23,514 nucleotides of DNA from JAOADN01 sp046155885 (GCA_046155885.1 JBJXFU010000029.1:1-23514), one strand, 5' to 3'; numbered from the stretch's first letter, positions 1 through 7,808 are shown. Notes: generated from the sequence alone by a model not told the origin. Program-made: numbers and translations.

Positions 1-2
1 GG

Positions 3-155
3 CTGGGGCGGTATCTGGGCACTGGTCCCGAGTTCTGGATGAACCTGCGGACAAGCCATGACGCGTCGGTCGCGCATCTGGACCCGGACCTGCAGCGCGC
101 GCTGGACGCGATTGTGCCGAGGCCGGACCCCGAGGCGCGAGACGAAGCGGCGTGA
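3..155 (+). CDS. HigA-family antitoxin, C-terminal fragment (5' end outside the window)
   Basis: The open frame enters from the left edge and ends at TGA 153-155, giving 50 residues. It contains LGRYLGTGPEFWMNL, the block that follows the helix-turn-helix in HigA-type (XRE family) antitoxins of type II toxin-antitoxin modules. The DNA-binding domain itself lies outside the window. In the family, the antitoxin binds its HigB mRNA-interferase partner and represses its own operon. HigB usually precedes higA, so any toxin gene would also be to the left; this is inference. The tail is Pro/Glu/Arg-rich and acidic. A solitary antitoxin-like regulator (VapI type) cannot be excluded from this fragment. 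Confidence 0.72.
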   Translation: MGRYLGTGPEFWMNLRTSHDASVAHLDPDLQRALDAIVPRPDPEARDEAA

Positions 156-214
156 GGGGCGGGCGGAGGGGGTCACTTGGGGTCCTTAAGGGGTGTCTGG
201 TCTGTTATGAGGGA

Positions 215-240
215 GGTGCGTGAAATCACGCACCCTACGG
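215..240. repeat. Short palindromic repeat, copy 1
   Basis: Arms GGTGCGTGA and TCACGCACC (215-223 and 226-234) form a perfect 9-bp palindrome around AA, followed by CTACGG. The same unit recurs at 1228-1253 with a compensated base-pair change and in decayed form at 636-661. Repeats of this general look are scattered in many proteobacterial intergenic regions; I give that from memory and have not checked it. Confidence 0.85.
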
Positions 241-369
241 CTTGCTGTCGAGAGGCGCGACTAGGGCCGGATGAATCGCAAAGGATCGGCAAACGCCGGG
301 CTGGCAAGGCCCATCGGCCTTTCCACTGGCTGACGGTGCAACTTGCCGCCCGGTCGCCTTAGCGAGCGG

Positions 370-403
370 GCAGCGCCCGACCGCCCCCTCGGGCGGGCGC
401 TGC
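370..403. other. GC-rich hairpin in non-coding DNA
   Basis: Arms at 370-379 (GCAGCGCCCG) and 394-403 (CGGGCGCTGC) are perfectly complementary over 10 bp, with a 14-nt loop. No T-tract follows on either strand, so a classic intrinsic terminator is not supported. It lies about 215 nt downstream of the antitoxin stop. Confidence 0.6.
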
Positions 404-475
404 GCTTCCGCCCGGCGGTCAGGCGCTGCCCTCCGGGCTCGCACGTGTCGGCGGCCGGGCGGCACCGTGTCCGCA

Positions 476-520
476 TGAGCGGGGGTGAGCCTCCACAGGA
501 GGCTCCCCTTGTCCCGCTCA
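476..520. other. Two-stage hairpin in non-coding DNA
   Basis: The outer stem TGAGCGGG/CCCGCTCA (476-483 with 513-520) encloses an inner stem GAGCCTCC/GGAGGCTC (487-494 with 498-505) with an ACA loop. Sixteen base pairs in 45 nt, interrupted by one asymmetric internal loop, is more than expected by chance even at this GC content. It could be an RNA structure or a decayed repeat. I recognise no RNA family. Confidence 0.6.
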
Positions 521-635
521 CCCGGGCGGTGGGGCTCTCCATCGTTCCGAAAAGCCTCATCCCGCTCCGGTGCGGGCATATTGCCAAGTAAGGACGTGGC
601 GGTGGTCACGGCGAAAGCGTCGCGCGGCGCGGGGT

Positions 636-661
636 GGTGCGGGGAACCATGCACCCTTCGG
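636..661. repeat. Short palindromic repeat, decayed copy 3
   Basis: The unit matches the copy at 1228-1253 in 23 of 26 positions: GGTGC, the central GGAACC and the distal GCACC are kept, but changes in the stem create mismatches, and the tail reads CTTCGG instead of CTACGG. It sits 26 nt beyond the stop of the minus-strand secreted protein gene. Confidence 0.6.
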
Positions 662-686
662 GTAGCCGAGTTTATTGGGCTGCGCT

Positions 687-1142
687 TCATTGACTCTCGA
701 ACTCCAACCTGATGTCCACGACGGTCCGCCCGCCTTTGGGTGGGCGAATGCTGACTTCGATGAAGTGCTTCGTGTTCCGGAACCTGGCTACCCCATTGTC
801 GGAGTCGATCACCTGAAAACCGTCAAGCAGGCGGATATTCTTGTTGAGGGTATGCTCCGCCTCGACGGTGGAATACTGAACGGAGCAGCCCCGACGCCCG
901 CGTGAATTGGAGAACGCGTAAACCGAAAGTAACTTTGACGGGTTCTTTGCTCCCATCGGAAAACCGATGGCACGTGCGCGGGCTTCCGCGCCTTCGAAAG
1001 TCGGGTACGTTTTTCCGCAGACCTCGTTGAACACCTGAATTGCCTCGGGGGTTCTGACGCTCGGGCCTTCGGCGTTAGCGGCAAGCCCGAGGAAGCCGGC
1101 AACTAGCGCAGCCGATGCAACGGCTAACGGCCGCGTCCTCAC
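687..1142 (-). CDS. Secreted small protein of unknown function (151 aa)
   Basis: I do not recognise a named family. Residues 1-24 form a signal peptide: Arg-rich start, hydrophobic stretch, and a likely cleavage after ANA. The mature part is about 127 residues with two cysteines (C42 and C86), which could form a disulfide in the periplasm. The start is GTG at 1142, which overlaps by 4 nt (GTGA) the stop of the sucC remnant just upstream, so the two were once translated in tandem. Base composition is unlike the neighbours: I count 136 G/C in positions 781-1020 (57%), against 72% in a 60-base sample of sdhA. This suggests recent acquisition together with the remnant. The clean signal peptide and intact frame argue for a real gene. 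Confidence 0.72.
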   Translation of the reverse strand: MRTRPLAVASAALVAGFLGLAANAEGPSVRTPEAIQVFNEVCGKTYPTFEGAEARARAIGFPMGAKNPSKLLSVYAFSNSRGRRGCSVQYSTVEAEHTLNKNIRLLDGFQVIDSDNGVARFRNTKHFIEVSIRPPKGGRTVVDIRLEFESQ

Positions 1143-1216
1143 CCCTTCACCGCCTTCACGATCTTCTCCGCCCCGTCCCGCAGCACGTTTGTGGACGCGA
1201 TCAAGGCGAGGCCCTC
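1139..1216 (-). pseudogene. Remnant of a second sucC 3' end
   Basis: The last 25 codons plus stop read EGLALIASTNVL, then RDGAEKIVKAVKG and TGA. This matches the C terminus of the intact SucC in the window (GLNVIAADDL, then RDGAEKIVKAVRG), with one extra residue in the diverged part. The last 35 matching nucleotides are identical between the two (1149-1183 and 1600-1634), then similarity falls abruptly. Upstream of the remnant the frame loses resemblance and a palindromic repeat begins within 12 nt. No start codon or ATP-grasp domain remains, so this is a fragment, not a gene. Confidence 0.75.
1149..1183 (-). repeat. 35-bp direct repeat, left copy (in sucC remnant)
   Basis: It is identical over 35 bp to 1600-1634 inside the 3' end of intact sucC and in the same orientation. 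The two copies bracket 416 bp that hold the 106-aa membrane protein gene and a palindromic repeat. Confidence 0.9.
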
Positions 1217-1227
1217 ATTTCGATACA

Positions 1228-1253
1228 GGTGCGTGGAACCACGCACCCTACGG
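1228..1253. repeat. Short palindromic repeat, copy 2
   Basis: Arms GGTGCGTGG and CCACGCACC surround AA, followed by CTACGG. Compared with copy 1 (215-240), the pair nearest the loop is G-C instead of A-T, so the stem is preserved by a paired change. It lies between the sucC remnant and the 3' end of the 106-aa membrane protein gene, close to a rearrangement junction. Confidence 0.87.
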
Positions 1254-1266
1254 TCTGATCCCCCGT

Positions 1267-1587
1267 TCATTGACTTGCCGGGCGCTTTCCGAGCCCGCGT
1301 GCCGCGATCATTCCCAGGCTGACCGCGAGCGCCCAAATGGTGAACAGGCCCGCCGTCAGCAGCAAGAAGCGCCGGTCGGCGTCGATCGCATCGCCGTTTG
1401 GCTGATCCAAGGGAGCATGCACGCCGCCAAGGGCACCGAGCACTTCCTTCCAGATCAAGAACAGGCCGAGCACGTAAAGCGCGCGAAACACCAGCCATAC
1501 GATCAGGTCGCCGTCCGTGGTGCCGCGCCTGTTCGCGGCGAATGTCGCCGCAAGTTCGGCGCCGACCATTGCCATCGCCACCCACAC
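1267..1587 (-). CDS. Small two-helix inner-membrane protein downstream of sucC (106 aa)
   Basis: No function is recognised. Two hydrophobic stretches, about residues 28-51 and 72-97, look like membrane helices joined by a polar loop that carries several acidic residues. The GTG start at 1587 follows the sucC stop by only 2 nt and is preceded by AGGGGG at a good distance inside the sucC tail, so it is probably translated from the sucC mRNA. Later in-frame ATGs (1575 and 1569) are alternative starts. Small membrane proteins between sucC and sucD are found in related genomes (from memory). Here no sucD follows; instead a palindromic repeat and a sucC remnant come next. Confidence 0.72.
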   Translation of the reverse strand: MWVAMAMVGAELAATFAANRRGTTDGDLIVWLVFRALYVLGLFLIWKEVLGALGGVHAPLDQPNGDAIDADRRFLLLTAGLFTIWALAVSLGMIAARGLGKRPASQ

Positions 1588-1589
1588 CG

Positions 1590-2783
<1,194 letters not shown>

Positions 2784-2848
2784 TCCAACCCCGCTCCGCC
2801 CTGCCTGCCCCGTGCCGGTCATGGCACGACAGGACCCTTGATGCAAAA

Positions 2849-2870
2849 CGCTAAATCCCGGTGAAGGCGG
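2849..2870 (-). promoter_or_regulatory. Motif shared by the sucC and mdh upstream regions (sucC copy)
   Basis: On the minus strand it reads CCGCC, TTCACCGGG, A, TTTAGCG. The mdh upstream region (8971-8993) carries the same string with one inserted C and two substitutions (20 of 22 positions match), and similarity stops sharply on both sides. It lies 65 nt before the sucC start codon. It could be an operator or part of a promoter. TTMA-N7-TTAG is loosely like a CtrA site (TTAA-N7-TTAAC), which is speculative. Confidence 0.55.
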
Positions 2871-2894
2871 TTTGGCGGGAAAAATCGGAAAATC

Positions 2895-2923
2895 GTGATC
2901 ACACGCGAAAAATGTGTGATCAC
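2895..2923. promoter_or_regulatory. Perfect 10-bp inverted repeat upstream of sucC
   Basis: Arms GTGATCACAC (2895-2904) and GTGTGATCAC (2914-2923) flank GCGAAAAAT. Each arm contains the self-complementary GTGATCAC. Two readings are possible: an operator for sucC, 112 nt before its start codon, or a terminator for the minus-strand gene ending at 2995, since the minus strand continues with T-rich sequence (GATTTTCCGATTTTTC). The double palindrome favours a protein-binding site, but I cannot decide. Confidence 0.55.
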
Positions 2924-2994
2924 AAGGTTTCGGGCGGGCCGACCCGGAGGTTAACGCCGTGCCCCTGTGCGGCGGACGGCGCCGGTGCGGGCCG

Positions 2995-4203
2995 TCAGTT
3001 CAGGACCAGCGCATAGAAAAGCGAGTCGCCGCCCACCACCTGTTCGAAGGCCTGCCAGCTTCCTCCCGAAATCACCGGGCCGCGTTCGGCGAAGGGCAGC
3101 GCGTCGATACCGTGCAGCCAGCCCGCGAGGTCAAGGGGCGAAGGGTTCTCGAACCACGCGCTCAGGTTCAGGCCCGACCCGGGCGGCAGCGCGAAGTGCG
3201 GCGCGAGAAGGCGGCCTTCGGAGAGCGCTTCCAGATCGGCAAGGACGGCCAGCCAGGTGGCCCCGGTTCCTTCGGGCAGGGTCAGGCCGAAGGCGCCGGT
3301 CTGGGCGGGGTTCGGGATCCATTCGGACTGGTTGTCGGTCTCGGCCGCCACGCGGGTCCAGAAGGCGCGGTTGCCTTCGACCAGGGCGGCAAGGTCGGCC
3401 TTGGCGGCGCGGGTGCGGGCGGGGTCGGGCTGCTGGCGGAGGGTCAGGATGGCGATCAGCACGGTGTCGGCGATGCGCTCGTCCCCGATCATCATCGACA
3501 GGCCCGATGGCCCGCCGCCAAGCCGCCCGGCCGCGTCGGCGCGGGCGGCGAGGACCTTTTCGGTGGGCGCGGTCGGGTCGAAGGCCAGCACCGTTTCGCC
3601 GACGAAGGACAGAAGGTGGGAATAGGCGTCAAGCCAGGCGGCATCGGCCGCGTCGAAGCGGATGACCGGGGCCGGGGGCGGGGGATCGGGCATGTCCCAG
3701 GGGTCGAGGAAAAGGCCCATCGCGACGTCCGAAAGCCCTTCGCGCGGGCCGCGCGCGCCGCTGCCGTCGATGTCGAACCAGAGGTCGGCGAGACGGACGG
3801 TCAAGCCAAGGTCATCGCCGTCGCCGATCTTTGCGAGCGCCGCCGAAGCCGCATCCATTTCCGAAAGAAGTGCGGCGAAGGTCTCGGAGACGAGCGAGGC
3901 GCGGAAGGGCTCGGGCGCAGGGTTCGGCGGCAGGGCGAGGCGGAGGACGGGAAGCGGCGCCACCGGCTCGGTCAGGCCGACCGACCAGCGCAGGCGCAGG
4001 GCCGCCTCGACACCGGAGAGGAAATGCACCGCGCCCCGGGCGAAGAGATCGTCCGGCGTTGGCGCGGCTAGCGCGTCGAGCGCGGCGCGGGTCGGGGCAA
4101 GCCCGTCGCGGGCGATGCGGGCCGACCAGTCCTCGGTCGGCGCGGCGGTTCCGGCGAAGGGGGCGAGGCTGAGGCAAAGGGCTGAGGCGAGGGCGCGGCG
4201 CAT
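2995..4203 (-). CDS. Secreted protein of unknown function (402 aa)
   Basis: I do not recognise a domain. The frame is open further upstream to 4347, but the ATG at 4203 is the likely start: it is preceded by GGAG at a good distance and opens a clean signal peptide (MRRALASALCLSLAPFAG, cleavage near residue 20). The mature protein is acidic and Ala/Leu-rich, probably helical, with few cysteines and no visible catalytic motif. It has no membrane segment after the signal, so a periplasmic location is inferred. It is divergent from the aminotransferase gene (137 bp between starts) and lies upstream of sucC in the same direction, but 211 bp and an inverted repeat separate them, so it is probably its own unit. 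Confidence 0.8.
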   Translation of the reverse strand: MRRALASALCLSLAPFAGTAAPTEDWSARIARDGLAPTRAALDALAAPTPDDLFARGAVHFLSGVEAALRLRWSVGLTEPVAPLPVLRLALPPNPAPEPFRASLVSETFAALLSEMDAASAALAKIGDGDDLGLTVRLADLWFDIDGSGARGPREGLSDVAMGLFLDPWDMPDPPPPAPVIRFDAADAAWLDAYSHLLSFVGETVLAFDPTAPTEKVLAARADAAGRLGGGPSGLSMMIGDERIADTVLIAILTLRQQPDPARTRAAKADLAALVEGNRAFWTRVAAETDNQSEWIPNPAQTGAFGLTLPEGTGATWLAVLADLEALSEGRLLAPHFALPPGSGLNLSAWFENPSPLDLAGWLHGIDALPFAERGPVISGGSWQAFEQVVGGDSLFYALVLN

Positions 4204-4340
4204 CGGGGGTCTCCGCTTTGAGGGGTCGCGGCAGCCTAGACGGGTCCGGGTCGGGCGGGAACCGGCAATCGCGGCGGCCCCTCCACTTGCCCCCGCCCGG
4301 GCGCCGTGCCACCCCTGCGTGGAACGCCGGAGGGAGTTGC

Positions 4341-5678
4341 ATGGCAAGGTCGCAGGCGAGCACGCTCGACGTATCCGACCGGGGCCTGCCGCGCGTGTCG
4401 CATGGGCGCGGAAGCTACATCTGGGACACGGACGGCAAACGCTACATCGACGGATCGGGGGGGCCTGCGGTCTATTGCGTCGGGCACGGCGATCCCCGGG
4501 TGAACGCGGCCGTTGCGGCGCAGATGGAGCGGATCGCGCATGGCTATCGCTACTTCTTCACCTCCGACCCGCTGGAAGAGATGACCGGGATCGTCGCCGG
4601 AGGCTGCGGGGGAAGCCTGTCGGAGATGGTCTTCGTCACCGGCGGGTCCGAGGCCAACGAAAGTGCCATGAAGATCGCGCTGCAGTACCACTACGACCGG
4701 GGCGAGCCGGGGCGCACCCGCTTCATCGCGCGCGAGCGATCCTGGCACGGCAACACCCTGATGGCGACGGCGCTGTCGGGCTTCCGGGGGCGGACGCGGG
4801 CCTTCGCAAGGGCGTTGCCCGAAATGGGCCGGGTAAGTGCCGCAAACGCCTACCGCCCGCCCGAAGGCGTGCCATCCGGGGGGCTGGTGCCCTGGCTTGC
4901 GGCGGAGCTGGAGGCAGAGATCGCGCGGCTGGGGCCGGCGACGGTCGCCGCCTTCGTCTTCGAGCCGGTGGTGGGCGCGGCGGGGGGCTGCGTGCCTGCC
5001 CCAGCGGGCTATGCGGCGGCGATGGCCGGGGTCTGCCGGCGGCACGGGGTGCTGGTGATTTCGGACGAGGTGATGTGCGGGTCGGGCCGGTCGGGCGTCT
5101 GGCGGGCGAGCGTGGCGGATGGATTTGAGCCGGATATCGTCACGGTGGCCAAGGGCCTGTCGGGCGGCTACCTGCCGCTCGGCGCCGCCGTCTTCACCAC
5201 GGCGGTGGGCGATGTGCTGCGTGCGGGCCATGGCGGGCCGCTGACGGGGCATACCTATACCGGCCATACCGCCTGCCTCGCCGCCGGGGTGGCGGTGCAG
5301 CGGATCATCGCGGAAGAGGGGCTGGTGGGGCGTGTCGCGGCGCGCGGACCGGTCTGGATGGAGGAGCTGCGCGGCAGGTTCGCGCGCTTCGACGAGGTGG
5401 GCGACGTGCGGGGGCGGGGCTATTTCATCGGGACCGAGCTGGTGCGGGACCCCGCCACCCGGGCGCCCTTCCCGGCGGCGGCGGGGCTGAACGAGCGGGT
5501 GCGGGCCGAGGCCTTTGCGCGCGGGCTGATCTGCTATCCGGCGGGCGGCAACGTGAACGGGACGGACGGCGATTTCGTCATCCTCGCGCCGCCCTACAAC
5601 GCGTCCGATGCCGAGTTGGAGGAGATCGCGGAGAAGCTGGAAAGCGCGGTCGAGGCGGCGCTGGTGGCGGTCCTCTGA
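4341..5678 (+). CDS. Class III PLP-dependent aminotransferase
   Basis: The 445-residue protein has the fold-type I class III aminotransferase signature. SWHGN (134-138) and FEP (207-209) line the cofactor site, SDEVMCGSGRSG (241-252) supplies the Asp that contacts the pyridine nitrogen (D242), and VAKGLSGGYLPLGA contains the Schiff-base lysine K271. The N terminus GSYIWDTDGKRYIDGSGG is typical of the omega-amino acid or aspartate aminotransferase family subgroup. It moves an amino group from an amine or omega-amino acid to a keto acid; the exact substrate cannot be read from sequence. The ATG at 4341 follows GGAGG at ideal distance; 41 further upstream codons in the same frame lack family similarity. 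It appears monocistronic and convergent with the methyltransferase gene. No transporter or regulator nearby hints at the substrate. Confidence 0.92.
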   Translation: MARSQASTLDVSDRGLPRVSHGRGSYIWDTDGKRYIDGSGGPAVYCVGHGDPRVNAAVAAQMERIAHGYRYFFTSDPLEEMTGIVAGGCGGSLSEMVFVTGGSEANESAMKIALQYHYDRGEPGRTRFIARERSWHGNTLMATALSGFRGRTRAFARALPEMGRVSAANAYRPPEGVPSGGLVPWLAAELEAEIARLGPATVAAFVFEPVVGAAGGCVPAPAGYAAAMAGVCRRHGVLVISDEVMCGSGRSGVWRASVADGFEPDIVTVAKGLSGGYLPLGAAVFTTAVGDVLRAGHGGPLTGHTYTGHTACLAAGVAVQRIIAEEGLVGRVAARGPVWMEELRGRFARFDEVGDVRGRGYFIGTELVRDPATRAPFPAAAGLNERVRAEAFARGLICYPAGGNVNGTDGDFVILAPPYNASDAELEEIAEKLESAVEAALVAVL

Positions 5679-5734
5679 CCCGCGCCCGGCTGACCCGCGC
5701 CCGGCTGACCCGTGCCCGGCTGACCCGCGCCCGG
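5675..5734. repeat. Four tandem copies of a 15-bp unit at the aminotransferase 3' end
   Basis: The unit CTGACCCGCGCCCGG occurs four times head to tail (5675, 5690, 5705, 5720), with one T substitution in the third copy. The first copy includes the TGA stop codon of the aminotransferase gene, so the repeat has expanded from the coding end into the intergenic space. The last copy doubles as the left arm of a hairpin. Confidence 0.92.
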
Positions 5735-5748
5735 CCCCCGGGCGCGGG
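5724..5748. terminator. GC-only hairpin between convergent genes
   Basis: Arms CCCGCGCCCGG (5724-5734) and CCGGGCGCGGG (5738-5748) pair perfectly over 11 bp with a CCC loop. The position between convergent genes suggests a transcription barrier in both directions. There is no T-tract, so it is not a textbook intrinsic terminator. Confidence 0.5.
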
Positions 5749-5761
5749 GGTCGCGCTCATC

Positions 5762-5779
5762 GGGCGTGACCGCCCTTTT
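5762..5779 (+). terminator. Possible weak intrinsic terminator for the aminotransferase gene
   Basis: A 5-bp stem GGGCG/CGCCC (5762-5766 with 5771-5775) with a TGAC loop is followed by TTTT. It is short and lies 84 nt after the stop, just beyond the larger GC hairpin. Confidence 0.4.
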
Positions 5780-5838
5780 GGCTGGCGGCAGCGATGACGC
5801 CCGGACGGGCGAAACACCGGCTGGTCGGGCAAGGCGCC

Positions 5839-6501
5839 TCAGGCGGGCCGCGCCATCCAGAGGCGCTGGCCGCGCGGCAGGATGTCGCCCCGCCGGTCCG
5901 GGAGGAACCCGGCCTGCCGCACGGCCCGCTCGAATTCCGCTGCCGGGCGGTGCCAGGGGGCGCGGCCGGGGTGGGTGACGACGCCGTCGGGCTGGCGGAG
6001 GGGGGCGTCGGCGCCTTCGAAGACGGTGAAGAGGAAGGCGGCGAGGCGCGGGAAGCGGGCGCGCAGGCTGGCGAGGCAGGCCGGCAGCGCCGGTGGGGGA
6101 AGGTGGGGGAAGACCGCGAAGGCGATCGCAGAGTCGATGTCGGCGGGGATGCCGGGGAAGGCGAAATCCGGGTCTTCGACCAGGTGGGCAGGGGGCAGGC
6201 GGGCGCGGGTCTCGTCGGTCAGCTCCGCCTCGCGCCCCCGGCGCATCAGGGCGGCCGAGGCGTCGGTGCCCCAGTAATGGCCGGGATCGAGGAAGGGCAC
6301 GGCGAGGTGGCCGAGGCGGAGGGAGCCGCAGCCGATGTCGAGCAGGCGGTGGCGGGGCTGAAGCCCGGCGGCGCGCAGGAGCCGCACCTGGGCGCGCCCC
6401 GTCTCGCCCCAGCGACCGCCGACGATGTCGCGGTGGCGGCCCTTGGCGAGGGCGCTGTCGTAGAAGCCGGGGGCGAGGTAGGGCGAGGGGGGGCGGGTCA
6501 T
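5839..6501 (-). CDS. Class I SAM-dependent methyltransferase
   Basis: The 220-residue protein has motif I LLDIGCGSLRLG (53-64) for S-adenosylmethionine binding and an acidic second strand residue in YWGTDAS, followed by a typical Rossmann-like methyltransferase core. The N-terminal part (YLAPGFYDSALAKGRHRDIVGGRW) positions it among small-molecule or protein methyltransferases that act on unknown acceptors. The start at 6501 is chosen because the 39 codons further upstream are Pro/Arg-rich and unlike the family; the ribosome binding site is weak. It is convergent with the aminotransferase gene and divergent from the acetyltransferase gene, so it likely stands alone. The substrate cannot be inferred. 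Confidence 0.85.
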   Translation of the reverse strand: MTRPPSPYLAPGFYDSALAKGRHRDIVGGRWGETGRAQVRLLRAAGLQPRHRLLDIGCGSLRLGHLAVPFLDPGHYWGTDASAALMRRGREAELTDETRARLPPAHLVEDPDFAFPGIPADIDSAIAFAVFPHLPPPALPACLASLRARFPRLAAFLFTVFEGADAPLRQPDGVVTHPGRAPWHRPAAEFERAVRQAGFLPDRRGDILPRGQRLWMARPA

Positions 6502-6743
6502 CGGCGGGGTTCGGGGCCTTTCGGCGGACGGATGGCAGGGTTCTGGGCCCGGGGGCGGGAAGGTGCAAGCCGTCGGCCGGCGCGTGACGCGGGGGGTTGG
6601 CGGTGCTGGCGGCGCCACGTCTGCGGGGGTGCTGCCGCAAGGGGCGACGTGCGGGGTCCGGGGCGTTTCGTGGCCCGCGAAGAAGCGATACCCTGGCCTG
6701 GAAGGCCGGGGGTGCGCAGGCTGGGGTGCCCGGGAGGACGGAG

Positions 6744-7325
6744 ATGGATTTCACCATCGGGCCCCTGGGCCCGGCGACCTGGGAGGCCTTCGAGGCGCTT
6801 GCGGCGCGGCATGGTGGCGTCTGGGGCGGGTGCTGGTGCCTGGCGTTTCATCCCGAGGGCGGCCACCGCTGGGCGGACCCGGACGGGCGGCGTGCGGCGA
6901 AGCGGGCGCGGGTGGAGGCCGGGGAAGCGCATGCGGCCCTGGTCTTCGAGGGGGATAGCTGCGTCGGCTGGTGCCAGTACGGCCCGCCGGCCGAGTTGGC
7001 CCGGATCAGGCACCGGAAGGCCTGGGAGGCCGGGGGCGGGGCGGCGCCAGACTGGCGGATCACCTGCTTTTTCGTCGACAAGGGGGCGCGGGGGCGGGGG
7101 GGCGCCGAAGCGGCGCTTGCCGGCGCCCTGTCGCTGATCGCGGCGGCGGGGGGCGGAGTGGTCGAGGCGATGCCGGAGGAGGTTGCGGGGCGGAAGACTT
7201 CGGCTTCGTTCCTGTGGGGCGGCGAGGCGGGGATGTTCGACCGGGCGGGGTTTCAGCGGGTGCGGAAGCTGGGCAAGCATGTGTGGCTGGTGCGGAAGAC
7301 GGTCGTTGCGGCGGGGCCTGCGTGA
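6744..7325 (+). CDS. GNAT-family N-acetyltransferase
   Basis: The 193-residue protein carries the GNAT acetyl-CoA loop in CFFVDKGARGRGGAEAAL (108-125), with the R/Q-x-x-G-x-G/A pattern at the pyrophosphate-binding turn, and a C-terminal MFDRAGFQRV segment typical of the fold. It transfers acetyl from acetyl-CoA to an amine on an unknown substrate. The N-terminal region has a Trp/Cys/Gly cluster (WGGCWC, 27-32) found in a subset of uncharacterised GNAT proteins. The ATG at 6744 is preceded by GGGAGGACGGAG. Its stop overlaps the GTG start of the IMPACT-family gene by 4 nt, so the two are one translationally coupled unit. Confidence 0.88.
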   Translation: MDFTIGPLGPATWEAFEALAARHGGVWGGCWCLAFHPEGGHRWADPDGRRAAKRARVEAGEAHAALVFEGDSCVGWCQYGPPAELARIRHRKAWEAGGGAAPDWRITCFFVDKGARGRGGAEAALAGALSLIAAAGGGVVEAMPEEVAGRKTSASFLWGGEAGMFDRAGFQRVRKLGKHVWLVRKTVVAAGPA

Positions 7326-7687
7326 GCCTGCGGGTGATTGACAGGGTGCTATCCGACCGGGGCTCGGTCTATGCCGTCTCGGGCGGGCCCTGCGCGTCGG
7401 AGGGCGGGGCGAAGGCGCTGGTGGAGGAGCTGAAGCGCGACAAGCGGTTCCGGCGGGCCACGCACAATTCCTGGGGGCTGATCTGCGGCGACGGGCCGGT
7501 GAAGGCCGACGACGGCGAGGCGGGGGCGGGGATGGTGATCCTGCGGATGCTGGAGCGGGACGGGGTGCGGGACCATCTGGTGATCGTGACGCGGTGGTTC
7601 GGGGGGAAGCAATTGGGAGGGGACCGGTTCCGGCACGTGCAGGAGGCGGTGAGGGTGTATCTGGGGGCGGTCAGGACAGCGGTTTGA
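7322..7687 (+). CDS. IMPACT/YigZ-family protein, short form (121 aa)
   Basis: It matches the N-terminal domain of the IMPACT/YigZ (UPF0029) family: ATHNSWG (46-52), DDGEAG (63-68) and VTRWFGGKQLGGDR (89-102). Eukaryotic IMPACT proteins bind the translational activator GCN1; the bacterial role is not well defined. At 121 residues it has only this domain; the common bacterial form is about 200 residues with an extra C-terminal domain, so this is either a natural minimal form or a truncation. The glycine-rich ending is changed (GGDRF instead of the usual GAGGL). GTG at 7322 overlaps the GNAT stop as GTGA, pointing to coupled translation. It is convergent with mdh. Confidence 0.85.
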   Translation: MSLRVIDRVLSDRGSVYAVSGGPCASEGGAKALVEELKRDKRFRRATHNSWGLICGDGPVKADDGEAGAGMVILRMLERDGVRDHLVIVTRWFGGKQLGGDRFRHVQEAVRVYLGAVRTAV

Positions 7688-7808
7688 AGCGGGAGCAGCG
7701 GGCCGGTGTTTTGGATAGACATCGGGTCGGAGACTTTCAAAGGCTCCGGCGCGGAGGTCCGGCGAGCTTCGGGTATCGGCGGGTTGGGCAGCCCGTGCGT
7801 CCCGGCGG

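Larger units (their letters stand above)
156..686. other. Non-coding stretch between the antitoxin gene and the 151-aa secreted protein gene
   Basis: About 530 bases have no convincing gene. The open frames on both strands are low-complexity Arg/Pro/Ala readings without domains or good ribosome binding sites. The stretch holds two copies of a short palindromic repeat (215-240 and a decayed copy at 636-661) and two strong hairpins (370-403 and 476-520). I recognise no transposase remnant or known RNA family. Confidence 0.6.

Noticed and set aside
235..690. A 151-codon open frame on the minus strand across the 5' non-coding region
   Set aside because: The sequence is Arg/Pro/Ala-rich, contains the hairpins and palindromes, shows no domain, and has no good ribosome binding site. 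It fits a chance frame in GC-rich DNA.
1139..1585. A 148-codon minus-strand frame that ends with the sucC-like C terminus
   Set aside because: Only the last 25 codons resemble SucC. The rest is an out-of-frame shadow of the 106-aa membrane protein gene, so I called only the remnant.
2895..2923. CRP/FNR site (TGTGA...TCACA)
   Set aside because: The right arm contains TGTGATCACA, but without the 6-bp spacer that CRP needs; the FNR consensus (TTGAT-N4-ATCAA) does not fit either.
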